Assembly: GCF_001429045.1 (NCBI RefSeq)
Contig: NZ_LMHY01000029.1
Coordinates: forward strand, 87,917 to 151,916
Source: Pseudomonas sp. Root71
GTDB taxonomy: Bacteria > Pseudomonadota > Gammaproteobacteria > Pseudomonadales > Pseudomonadaceae
Reading direction: 5' to 3'
DNA: 64,000 nucleotides
Of the stretch, positions 51,596 through 59,748 are shown in pieces; positions within the stretch are counted from its first letter, which is position 1, and each line of letters opens with the position of its first letter. Both the position numbers and the translations under genes were made by a program. The notes beneath the pieces were generated by a model. The model worked only from the letters and a program-made list of their open reading frames with translations. It was not told the origin of the DNA and ran no database searches.

Positions 51596-52840
51596 ATGCA
51601 CATCATCAACGCCCGTCTGCGCAACCAGGAAGGCCTGCATGAGTTGAACCTGGAAAACGGCCTGATCAGCAGCATCGGCCGCCAGATCGAAGCCCCGACC
51701 CTGGGCCCTGACGATCTGGACGCCGGTGGCAATCTGGTGGTGCCCCCCTTTGTCGAGCCGCACATCCACCTCGACGCCACCCTGACCGCCGGCGAACCGC
51801 GCTGGAACATGAGCGGCACGCTGTTCGAAGGCATCGAATGCTGGGGCGAACGCAAGGCCACCATCACCGAGGAAGACACCAAGGCCCGGGCCAAGAAAAC
51901 CATCCAGGCCCTCGCCGCCCACGGCATCCAGCATGTGCGCACCCACGTCGACGTCACCGACCCGCAACTGACCGCGCTCAAGGCCATGCTCGAAGTGCGC
52001 GAGGAAAGCCGGCACCTGGTCGACCTGCAAATCGTCGCCTTTCCCCAGGAAGGCATCGAGTCCTACCGCAATGGTCGCGAACTGATGGAAGAAGCCATCC
52101 GCATGGGCGCGGACGTGGTGGGCGGCATTCCGCATTTTGAATACACCCGCGATCAGGGCGTCAGCTCGGTAAAGTTCCTCATGGACCTGGCCGAACGCAG
52201 CGGTTGCCTGGTGGACGTGCATTGCGACGAAACCGACGACCCGCACTCACGTTTTCTCGAGGTGCTCGCCGAAGAGGCCCGCAGCCGCGACATGGGTTCG
52301 CGGGTCACGGCCAGCCACACCACGGCCATGGGCTCTTACGACAACGCCTACTGCGCCAAACTGTTTCGCTTGCTCGGGCATTCGGGGATCAGCTTTGTCT
52401 CCTGCCCCACCGAAAGCATCCACCTGCAAGGTCGCTTCGACAGTTTCCCGAAACGCCGGGGTGTGACCCGGGTCAACGAGTTGCTGGAAGCGGGCATGAA
52501 CGTGTGCTTCGGCCAGGACTCGATCGTCGATCCGTGGTATCCGCTGGGCAACGGCAACATTCTGCGGGTGCTCGAAGCCGGCCTGCACATCTGCCACATG
52601 CTCGGTTATCGCAACCTGCAAAGTGCGCTGGACCTGGTGACGGACAATAGCGCCAAAGCCATGAACCTCGGCGATCGTTATGGCCTGGAGCGCGGGCGGC
52701 CGGCGAACCTGCTGATTCTGTCGGCGGAGAGCGATTACGAGGTGATCCGCAGCCAGGGGTTGCCGCTGTACTCGGTGCGCGATGGCAAGGTGCTGATGAA
52801 GCGGACGATGCCGGTGGTGGAGTTCAGTGGGCTGAGCTGA
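51596..52840 (+). CDS. codA: Cytosine deaminase (amidohydrolase)
   Basis: A 414-residue amidohydrolase matching CodA, which deaminates cytosine to uracil. Metal and substrate motifs: PPFVEPHIHLDATLTAG (HxH), VDVHCDETDDPHSRFLE (HCDE), TASHTTAMGSYD, and the final Asp in VCFGQDSIVDPWYPLGNGN. Length matches CodA. No cytosine permease (codB) is adjacent. AAAGGA precedes ATG 51596 by 8 bases. A related creatinine- or isoguanine-type deaminase is less likely. Confidence 0.93.
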   Translation: MHIINARLRNQEGLHELNLENGLISSIGRQIEAPTLGPDDLDAGGNLVVPPFVEPHIHLDATLTAGEPRWNMSGTLFEGIECWGERKATITEEDTKARAKKTIQALAAHGIQHVRTHVDVTDPQLTALKAMLEVREESRHLVDLQIVAFPQEGIESYRNGRELMEEAIRMGADVVGGIPHFEYTRDQGVSSVKFLMDLAERSGCLVDVHCDETDDPHSRFLEVLAEEARSRDMGSRVTASHTTAMGSYDNAYCAKLFRLLGHSGISFVSCPTESIHLQGRFDSFPKRRGVTRVNELLEAGMNVCFGQDSIVDPWYPLGNGNILRVLEAGLHICHMLGYRNLQSALDLVTDNSAKAMNLGDRYGLERGRPANLLILSAESDYEVIRSQGLPLYSVRDGKVLMKRTMPVVEFSGLS

Positions 52841-52865
52841 GTCTGGTGTTGACCGAGCTGGCCTC

Positions 52866-52960
52866 TTCGCGAGCAAGCTCGCTCCCACAGTTGATCTTCA
52901 GTGAATACAGAGTCTGTGTACGACAAAGATCCAGTGTGGGAGCGAGCTTGCTCGCGATGG
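52866..52960. repeat. Type A REP doublet, outward-facing
   Basis: Left copy ends GCTCGCTCCCACA, right copy begins TGTGGGAGCGAGC. The whole element is nearly the same as that at 34937, spacer included. Confidence 0.92.
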
Positions 52961-52971
52961 CAATCTAAAAA

Positions 52972-53964
52972 TCAATCGATCATTCGAGCCGTACCAAACA
53001 GACTGACCCGACTCAATTCCCCCAAATCCTCTTCCAGCAAGATCGGCGCCGTGCCACCCGGCATCGTCACCTTCACTTCACCAGCAGTCACCCAACCTAC
53101 CCGCCAAGCCGCACAGGCCACCGCGCTGGCACTGGTCCCCGACGACGCCGTCGGCCCCTCGCCCCGCTCGAATACCCGCGCGGCGATGTGCCCTTCGGAC
53201 AAACGCATGGCCCATTGCAGGTTGATTCCCGCCGGACAAGGTTTGCCTGCACCGACCGGCATGGCGTAGGCAATCCGCGTCAGCCCATCACCCAGCGCCG
53301 GCTCGCGCATCTGCTCGTTGCTCGGCAGGTCCCCGGCACTTTCCACCAGCGTCACGCAATGGGGATTGCCGACCCGCGCGAACTGACTGCGCAACCATGC
53401 GCTATTGAGTGCCGACAACTGTTTAACGTGGCTGAGTTCACGACCGTTGAGCTCCACTGCTTCAACCCCGTGAGCACTGACCGCCGACGGCCCGAACCGC
53501 GGCTGGCCCAGATCGAGCCAGAACCCCTTCACGCCCTCGACCTCTGCAGTTCTCACTGAAGTCTGCCCCGGCGAAGGCGTATCAGCCTTGTCGTGGTGAA
53601 CCCTGAGCAGACAGGCTTCGCTCTGCGGCAATAGCCCTTGATCGCTGAGGGCCTGGGAAAAAATCGTCAGCCCGTTGCCGCTGCGCTCGGCCAGGGTACC
53701 GTCGGTGTTGACGATCAACAGATCAAAGGGTGGCGACGCCTGAAATGGTCCGACCAGCAAACCGTCGCTGCGATGATCCTTGCTGCCGGGCGGTTGAGTG
53801 CCTGGAGCCCAGCTGCAACAAGCCTCGATCGCGGCTAGCGCCCAGGCTTCGAGGGTTTGCGCTGCCTGGCTGGCCTGATCGGGCAGGTCGATACCCTGGC
53901 GGCGCAGTTCTTCGGGCGCTACCACGATGTAAATGTTGCCCCGTGCATCGTACCGCTGCGCCAT
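52972..53964 (-). CDS. DapF-like protein with both catalytic Cys replaced by Ser
   Basis: A 330-residue protein of the diaminopimelate epimerase fold. The two active-site loops align clearly: VNTDGTLAERSGNGL (Ser95 where DapF has Cys in CGNG) and FERGEGPTASSGTSASAV (Ser275 where DapF has Cys in ACGSG). Supporting motifs are VGNPHCVTLVE and GINLQWA. Canonical DapF needs both cysteines for two-base racemisation, so this paralogue is not a normal DAP epimerase. It could be an altered racemase or isomerase, or a binding protein. It has an N-terminal half longer than usual between residues 30 and 85. Its start at 53964 lies 165 bases from the divergent MFS gene. Confidence 0.88.
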   Translation of the reverse strand: MAQRYDARGNIYIVVAPEELRRQGIDLPDQASQAAQTLEAWALAAIEACCSWAPGTQPPGSKDHRSDGLLVGPFQASPPFDLLIVNTDGTLAERSGNGLTIFSQALSDQGLLPQSEACLLRVHHDKADTPSPGQTSVRTAEVEGVKGFWLDLGQPRFGPSAVSAHGVEAVELNGRELSHVKQLSALNSAWLRSQFARVGNPHCVTLVESAGDLPSNEQMREPALGDGLTRIAYAMPVGAGKPCPAGINLQWAMRLSEGHIAARVFERGEGPTASSGTSASAVACAAWRVGWVTAGEVKVTMPGGTAPILLEEDLGELSRVSLFGTARMID

Positions 53965-54129
53965 GGCGCCCTCCGCGAGTCATTGGAATGGCTCAACATA
54001 TCGCGAAAAACAACGGCGCTGTGCAACCATGTCGCCCTGTTTGACCGTAAAACTTTCCGGGCAATGATCGAACCCTCCCAGGTCGATCACTGTCCGTTGA
54101 GGACGCGACGCTTTTTGCCAAGGATTGTT

Positions 54130-55281
54130 ATGACCAGCCTCAACAGCCAGACCACCTTCGTTCCCGGCCGCCTGGAACAGATGTCCACGCGCATCGGATT
54201 TTTCATCGCCGGGGTCGGCATCGCCGCGTGGGCGCCGCTGGTGCCCTATGCCAAGGCACGGGCCGGACTGGATGAAGGCACTTTGGGATTGTTGCTGCTG
54301 TGCCTGGGGGTGGGTTCGATACTGGCGATGCCGTTGGCCGGGATCCTGGCCACACGTTTCGGCTGCCGGCGGGTGACGGCCGGCGGGACCCTGCTGATCT
54401 GTGCCGCCCTGCCGCTGCTGGCGACGGTGTCGTCGATTCCGGCGCTGATCGCCGCGTTGTTCATGTTCGGCGCGGGGCTCGGCACCGTGGATTCGACGGT
54501 CAACCTGCAAGCGGTGATCGTCGAGCGCGCCAGCGGCAAGAACATGATGTCGGGGTTCCATGGCTTGTTCAGCCTGGGCGGGATTGTCGGTGCGGCGGGT
54601 GTCAGCGGGTTGCTTGGCCTGGGAATTTCACCCCTGGGGGCGACGCTGGTGGTGATCGTGTTGCTGCTGATCGCACTGGCCAGGGCCGTGCCGCATCTGC
54701 TGCCCTACGGCAGCGAGAGTTCGGGGCCGGCGTTTGCGGTGCCCCATGGCATCGTTCTGTTCATCGGCGGCATGTGCTTCATCGTGTTCCTCGCCGAAGG
54801 CGCGGCGCTGGACTGGAGTGCGGTGTTCCTGACGCAGGAGCGTGGCATCGACACGGCGTATGCGGGGCTCGGTTATGCCGCGTTTGCCCTGACCATGACG
54901 GCCGGGCGCTTGACCGGTGACAAAATCGTGCGGCGCCTGGGCGCGACGCAGGTGATTGTGTTCGGCGGGCTGACAGCTGCTGCAGGCTTGTTTCTGGCGA
55001 CATTCGCACCGAGCTGGGAGGCGGCGCTGGCGGGTTATGCGCTGCTGGGTGCCGGTTGCTCGAACATTGTGCCGGTGCTGTACACCGCGGTCGGCAAACA
55101 GACGGTCATGCCCGAAAGCATCGCCGTGCCGGCCATTACCACCCTGGGTTATGCGGGCATCCTGGCAGGCCCCGCCGTCATCGGCTTCGTCGCCCATGGC
55201 AGCAGCTTGAGCTTTGCCTTTGCCTTGATGGCGCTGTTGCTGGTGGCGGTGGCCGTTGGCGGGAAAGTGTTGAAGGTCTGA
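54130..55281 (+). CDS. MFS transporter (YbjJ-like)
   Basis: A 383-residue major facilitator protein with 12 predicted helices. It resembles the YbjJ group: STRIGFFIAGVGIAAWAPLV, then MFGAGLGTVDSTVNLQAVIV and SGFHGLFSLGGIVGA, and FLAEGAALDWSAVFL. This group is thought to export or import sugar-like or aromatic compounds, but no substrate is settled. ATG at 54130 follows AGGA; the frame stays open upstream through the divergent gene, and the extension is rejected because it lacks a ribosome site and hydrophobic helix order begins here. Confidence 0.9.
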   Translation: MTSLNSQTTFVPGRLEQMSTRIGFFIAGVGIAAWAPLVPYAKARAGLDEGTLGLLLLCLGVGSILAMPLAGILATRFGCRRVTAGGTLLICAALPLLATVSSIPALIAALFMFGAGLGTVDSTVNLQAVIVERASGKNMMSGFHGLFSLGGIVGAAGVSGLLGLGISPLGATLVVIVLLLIALARAVPHLLPYGSESSGPAFAVPHGIVLFIGGMCFIVFLAEGAALDWSAVFLTQERGIDTAYAGLGYAAFALTMTAGRLTGDKIVRRLGATQVIVFGGLTAAAGLFLATFAPSWEAALAGYALLGAGCSNIVPVLYTAVGKQTVMPESIAVPAITTLGYAGILAGPAVIGFVAHGSSLSFAFALMALLLVAVAVGGKVLKV

Positions 55282-55311
55282 AAAGCTTCCACCGGTAAGC
55301 CCCGTACCCAA

Positions 55312-55340
55312 TGTGGGATCGGCGGTGCGGCGATCCCACA
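55312..55340. repeat. Type C REP hairpin
   Basis: TGTGGGATCGGCGGTGCGGC then GATCCCACA: one self-complementary unit between the convergent MFS and fecA genes. It may also end transcription of one of them. Confidence 0.88.
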
Positions 55341-55364
55341 GGGTTCTTGGTACACCTCGGTCTA

Positions 55365-57788
55365 TCAGAACCCGACACTGGCCTGCACAAAGAACGTGCG
55401 CGGCGCACCGACGTACATGCCCGAGTTGTTGTCGCTGGAACGGGTGAAATACTGCTTGTCGAAGATGTTCTTCACCCCCGCCCCCAGTTTCAGGTTCGAC
55501 ACCTGCGGACCGAAGTCATAGCCGGCACGTGCGTTCCAGAGCACGTAACCCGGGATATCACCGAACTGGCCGTCAGCGGTGCCTTCGGTGATGTAGTTGC
55601 CGTTGAAGCTGCCATCGGCGTTCACGCCGGTGCCCGGCGAGCGCTGCTTGGACTGGGCGAACGCATCGAGGTTGTAAGTCCAGCGGTTGACGTCGTAACG
55701 CAGGCCGGCGGTGGCCACCTGGCGAGAGTAGAACGGCAGGTCACGGCCCTTGAAGCCCGGGATCTCACCTTCGTAGGTGGCACGGGTGTAGGTGAAACCG
55801 GCGTTGGCGGTCAAGCCGTCGAGCATCGGGTTCAGCGCGGCCATGTCGTAGTGCACCGAGGCTTCGATCCCCTGGTGCTTGGTCGCGCCGAGGTTGGTCC
55901 AGCCCACGTCATTGCTGATGTATTGCAGTTCGTCGTCGAAGTCGATGTAGAACAGCGTCACCTCACCGCCCCACACGTCATCGTTGTAGCGCGTACCGAT
56001 CTCGTAGGTCTTGGCCTTTTCCGGCTCCAGGCCGTTGGCGGGCTCATCACCGATACCGCCCTGCCCCAGCTGGAAATACTGCAGCGCGCCGAATGAGGTT
56101 TCGTAGTTGGCGAACAGTTTCCAGGCATCGGACATGTGATACATCACGCTCAGGGCCGGCAGCGGTTCGTTGCTTTCGATGCTGCGTTTTTTCTCCGGCA
56201 CCCGCTTACCGGCGTTATCCAGCACCGGGCGGTCGTGCCAGTCGGTGCTGATGTGCTCGAAGCGAATACCCGGGGTGACGGTCCAGTTGCCAACGTCGAT
56301 CTTGTTGTCGACGTAGACCGAATTGGCCTCGGTGCCACCGGTGCGGTCCTGATAGACATGGCCGTCCGCCCCCGGACGCACCACTGGCTGGTTGTCGACC
56401 AGCGCCACTCGGCTGGCCTCTTCGTGCATGGCCTCTTTCAGGTAGCGATAACCGACACTGACTTCCTGGGTGGTCGGGCCCACATCAAACACATGGGACA
56501 CCCGTGGTTCGATACCGTAGGTGTAGTAGCTGCGCGGATAGGAGTTGAGTGTGTTCAGGTCCCGCGAGGCAATGGTGCTGCCACGAAAGCTGTCGGTGTA
56601 ATAGGTCAGCACTTCGGCCTGGGTGCGATCGTCGATCTGCCGCGCCCACTTGAACGACACATCCTTGCGCCGGCCGCTGAAGCTGTCGTAGTCGCGTACC
56701 GACTGGAACGGGTCGGCGTCGTACTGCGCCTGGTTCAGGCCGCCGGGCATGTCGGCCTTGGCATCGTAGTAGTGGAAGTTGAGGCTGAAATCGTCGACAT
56801 CGGTCGGCGCCCAATGGGTCTTGAGGATCACGTCGTCGATGTCGTTGCCGTTGTTGCTTTCACGGTAACCGTTGCCGTTCACCCCGGAGTACAACAACGC
56901 CACGCCCATGCCGTTGTCGGCGGTACCACCCATGAACGCGGTGTCGATGTGCTTCCAGCCACCGTGCCGGGAAGTTTCCAGGGTGGTGCCGATTTCCGCC
57001 GAGGCTTGCTCCGGGATCGCGCGGGTCACGAAATTGATCACGCCACCGACGTTTTGCGGCCCGTAGCGTACGGAACCGGCACCGCGCACCACGTCGATGC
57101 TGTCGAGGTTGCCGGAGGAAATCGGCGCCATGGACAGTTGCGGCTGGCCGTAAGGCGCGAACGCCGCCGGGATGCCGTCGATCAGCACGGTGGAGCGTGG
57201 CGACAGGCGCGAAGTCAGGCCGCGCACGCCGACGTTCAGGGAAATGTCGCTGCCACCGGTACCGTTGGCATCCTGCACTTGCACGCCCGGGACACGTTTG
57301 AGTACGTCGCCGACGTTCATCGCGCCCTGCTCGACCATGGCTTCGCGGCGCACCACGGTGCGTGCGCCGGGGTGGTTCTGCACCACGGCGGCATCGGCGT
57401 CGCCGAGCCAGTCGCCGACCACCTTGATGTCAGTCACGCCCAGTTCCAGTGGGCCGTTGGCCGCCGAAGCGGGCGCCGGCATCAAGGTCACCGAACCTTC
57501 ATCAATCTGGTATTGCAGGCCGCTGCCTTGCAGCAACTGGCGCAACGCATCTTCCGGGGAAAGGTTGCCATCCACCGCCGGGGCCTGCTTGCCGGCAACC
57601 AGTTCAGGGCTGAAGAACACCTGAAGCGAGGTTTGCTGGCCCAACTGACTCAGGGCTTGTCCCAGAGGTTGCGCCGGGATACGGATGCCGTCGGCGGCAA
57701 AGGCCTGGGGCAGCGCAATATTGACCGCGAGCGCAAGGGCCAGCGGCAACCAGGGGAGTTTGTTGTTTTTAGCGGTGGAGATTTTCAC
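55365..57788 (-). CDS. fecA: TonB-dependent ferric citrate receptor FecA
   Basis: An 807-residue outer-membrane receptor. Signal peptide to about residue 32; a secretin/TonB N-terminal signalling (STN) domain at about 35-105, as needed for signalling to FecR; plug at about 120-270 (LNVGVRGLTSRLSPRSTVLI, GAGSVRYGPQNVGGVINFVT); then the 22-strand barrel ending in Phe (FFVQASVGF). The sequence, as recalled, matches E. coli FecA closely (ADMPGGL, TPGIRFEHI, NLKLGAGVKNIFD), so ferric citrate is the likely ligand. It is downstream of fecI and fecR and probably has its own FecI-dependent promoter. Confidence 0.93.
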   Translation of the reverse strand: MKISTAKNNKLPWLPLALALAVNIALPQAFAADGIRIPAQPLGQALSQLGQQTSLQVFFSPELVAGKQAPAVDGNLSPEDALRQLLQGSGLQYQIDEGSVTLMPAPASAANGPLELGVTDIKVVGDWLGDADAAVVQNHPGARTVVRREAMVEQGAMNVGDVLKRVPGVQVQDANGTGGSDISLNVGVRGLTSRLSPRSTVLIDGIPAAFAPYGQPQLSMAPISSGNLDSIDVVRGAGSVRYGPQNVGGVINFVTRAIPEQASAEIGTTLETSRHGGWKHIDTAFMGGTADNGMGVALLYSGVNGNGYRESNNGNDIDDVILKTHWAPTDVDDFSLNFHYYDAKADMPGGLNQAQYDADPFQSVRDYDSFSGRRKDVSFKWARQIDDRTQAEVLTYYTDSFRGSTIASRDLNTLNSYPRSYYTYGIEPRVSHVFDVGPTTQEVSVGYRYLKEAMHEEASRVALVDNQPVVRPGADGHVYQDRTGGTEANSVYVDNKIDVGNWTVTPGIRFEHISTDWHDRPVLDNAGKRVPEKKRSIESNEPLPALSVMYHMSDAWKLFANYETSFGALQYFQLGQGGIGDEPANGLEPEKAKTYEIGTRYNDDVWGGEVTLFYIDFDDELQYISNDVGWTNLGATKHQGIEASVHYDMAALNPMLDGLTANAGFTYTRATYEGEIPGFKGRDLPFYSRQVATAGLRYDVNRWTYNLDAFAQSKQRSPGTGVNADGSFNGNYITEGTADGQFGDIPGYVLWNARAGYDFGPQVSNLKLGAGVKNIFDKQYFTRSSDNNSGMYVGAPRTFFVQASVGF

Positions 57789-57877
57789 GTCGAACGTAAT
57801 CCTGTGGATCGCAAGAGTGTGCGTTTGTTAATGCAAACCAGTTGCAGTTGAACAGGAAGACGATGAACTCGAAAAAA

Positions 57878-57905
57878 ACCTGAATTTTATTTTGAAATTA
57901 TTTCC
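57878..57905 (-). promoter_or_regulatory. Candidate FecI-dependent fecA promoter
   Basis: Reading the minus strand, GGAAATAATTTC (57905-57894) at the end of fecR resembles the -35 region of ECF FecI promoters, which contain GGAAAT and an A/T-rich tract; the -10 region would fall near 57878. The distance to the fecA ATG is about 90 bases. The -10 match is weak. Confidence 0.4.
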
Positions 57906-58870
57906 TGGCTGCCATCGCCAAGGGTGCGCACGGCCACCGGCAGGATGCTCGGCAAGGCCTTGAGCAGCGCATCGGTGTTGTCGGATTTGAACACGCTGGT
58001 CAGGCGCAGATCGCCCACCGCTGCGCTGGCGACCTTGAGCGGCTTCTCGCGATAGCGCGAGACCTGCTCGGCGACATCGGCGAGGCTGGCGTTGTTGAAC
58101 ACCAGTTTGCCGCTGCGCCACGCGGTCATTTCCGTCGGGTTGACGGCATAAGCGGCGGCAACTCTGCCCTGGGCATCGACGTGGGTGCCAAGGCCCGCCG
58201 TCAGATTGATGAAATCGTTATCGCCCGCGTCGTGCCCTTGAACCTTGACGGTGCCCTGCTCCACCACCACCCGGGTTTCGCGGGCGCCATGGCGCACGTC
58301 GAAGCGGGTGCCGGTGACCGTGACCTTGCCGCTGCCCGCCGCGACAACAAAGGGTCGGCTGGTGTCATGCTCGACGCTGAACATCGCTTCGCCTGCAGTC
58401 AATTCGACGTTGCGGCGATCCTTTTCAAAGCGCACCTGGATCCGGCTGCGGCTGTCCAGGTCGACCACCGAGCCGTCCGGCAACGCCACATGGCGGCGCT
58501 CATTCAGGGCTGTTGAAAACTCGGCGGTGTAAGGCACCGGATAATTCAGGCCGCTGAACAAGCCCAGGCCGAGCGCCACGGCCAGCACGCTGGCGGCCAC
58601 CGCATAGCGCAGCACCGGACGAGGTTTTTTCAGCACCGGCGGAGATTCACACAGGGCCTGCAAACGCGCGGCCGGCACCAGGTCGGCGGCACTCCACAAG
58701 CCCTGGAGCACTTCGAATTCGTTGCGGTGCTGGGGGTGTTGGTCCAGCCAGAGCTCAAACCGGTGCCGCACTTCGACATCCACAACAGGCTCCTGCAAAC
58801 GCACAAACCACTGCGCCGCGTCATCGCGAACCGCTGTCTGCCCGCACGCACAATCACGAGTATCCATCAT
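57887..58870 (-). CDS. fecR: FecR-family anti-sigma/sigma regulator
   Basis: A 327-residue single-pass regulator. The cytoplasmic N-terminal anti-sigma domain (about residues 12-80) has AAQWFVRLQEPVVDVEVRHR and FELWLDQHPQHRNEFE; a membrane helix is at about 90-110 (YAVAASVLAVALGLGLFSGL); the periplasmic FecR domain follows (LPDGSVVDLDSRSRIQVRFE, FVVAAGSGKVTVTGTRFDVR), then the C-terminal secretin-like part that contacts FecA. It relays ferric citrate binding from FecA to FecI. AGGA precedes ATG 58870. A type B repeat separates it from fecI. Confidence 0.94.
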   Translation of the reverse strand: MMDTRDCACGQTAVRDDAAQWFVRLQEPVVDVEVRHRFELWLDQHPQHRNEFEVLQGLWSAADLVPAARLQALCESPPVLKKPRPVLRYAVAASVLAVALGLGLFSGLNYPVPYTAEFSTALNERRHVALPDGSVVDLDSRSRIQVRFEKDRRNVELTAGEAMFSVEHDTSRPFVVAAGSGKVTVTGTRFDVRHGARETRVVVEQGTVKVQGHDAGDNDFINLTAGLGTHVDAQGRVAAAYAVNPTEMTAWRSGKLVFNNASLADVAEQVSRYREKPLKVASAAVGDLRLTSVFKSDNTDALLKALPSILPVAVRTLGDGSQEIISK

Positions 58871-58916
58871 GGAAGTTCCTGTTTGGCTGGGGAGGAGAAT
58901 TCACGCCGCATCCTGG

Positions 58917-59000
58917 TGTAGGAGCTGCCGCAGGCTGCGATCTTTTGGCTGCTTTGAGACCGCTGAAGATCAAAAGATCGCAGCCTTCGGCAGCTCCTAC
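58917..59000. repeat. Type B inverted repeat inside the fec operon
   Basis: TGTAGGAGCTGCCGCAGGCT at left, mirror at right (arms differ at a few bases). It fills most of the 145-base gap between fecI and fecR. Confidence 0.92.
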
Positions 59001-59015
59001 GCAAGCCACCACACA

Positions 59016-59516
59016 TCATGATTGCAGTCCTTCAAGGCGATCACGCAGGTGCCGAAGCGTGCGGATCATATACTTTTCCACCATGTTCCTGGACAGTCCC
59101 AGGCGTTCGGCGATTTCTGCCTGGGTCAGGCCCTCGATTTTCTGCCAGACAAACACCTTGCGGCAGTTGACCGGCAACTCGGTGAGCGCCTGCTCGATGG
59201 AATCAGCCAGCTGGATCGCATGCATGAAATGCTCCGGGTCGCCGGTCGGCGACTCACTGAGATCAATCGCCTCCGACTCCATGGCACCCCGCCGGTCCTC
59301 ACGCCGATAACCATCCACGGCAATATTGCGCGCGGTCTGGTGCAAATACGCCCGGGGCTGTTGCACCACCGCCGAATCGGACTCAAGCACCCGCACGAAG
59401 GTGTCGTGGGCCAGGTCCTCGGCCTGCTGACGATTCCTCAGGCGACGGGTCCAGGTGCCAACCAACTCTTCGTAATGCTCGAAAAAGCCGTGTCTGCGGG
59501 GCAGCTTGAGGGTCAT
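59016..59516 (-). CDS. fecI: ECF sigma factor FecI
   Basis: A 166-residue extracytoplasmic-function sigma factor of the iron-starvation group. Region 2 (about residues 12-75) has RRLRNRQQAEDLAHDTFVRV and ARNIAVDGYRRE; region 4 (about 105-160) has LPVNCRKVFVWQKIEGLTQA and EIAERLGLSRNMVEKYMIRT. It should direct RNA polymerase to fecA when FecA/FecR signal. ATG 59516; a Fur-box-like palindrome lies just upstream. Confidence 0.95.
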   Translation of the reverse strand: MTLKLPRRHGFFEHYEELVGTWTRRLRNRQQAEDLAHDTFVRVLESDSAVVQQPRAYLHQTARNIAVDGYRREDRRGAMESEAIDLSESPTGDPEHFMHAIQLADSIEQALTELPVNCRKVFVWQKIEGLTQAEIAERLGLSRNMVEKYMIRTLRHLRDRLEGLQS

Positions 59517-59539
59517 TGCGGCGTGCTGTGGAGACGGGC

Positions 59540-59564
59540 GTTAATAGTAATGCTTCCTATTAAC
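59540..59564. promoter_or_regulatory. fecI: Fur-box-like palindrome before fecI
   Basis: GTTAATAG, nine bases, CTATTAAC: a perfect 8-base inverted repeat, A/T-rich, 24 bases upstream of the fecI start. It overlaps a loose Fur pattern (AATAGTAATGC...CTATT). Fur repression of fecI is the norm in this system. Confidence 0.6.
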
Positions 59565-59748
59565 TTGAAGCAATGGTTTGCGGCCCCGTGGACGGGTACT
59601 TTGTCCGCTTGCCAATCTGCCTTCCGTCAGGAATGCTCAATTGCGGCACGCAACCAAAGAAATCTGGCAGGCATTCAAATGCAGCCATTGACGGGTTGTA
59701 ACAAAGTGCAGGAATGCCCGTACCCGGCTTTTCCCCAGGAATTCACCC

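Noticed and set aside
54067..54129. Upstream start for the MFS gene (MIEPSQVDH...)
   Set aside because: No ribosome site and the added residues do not resemble the family; ATG 54130 has AGGA at proper distance.
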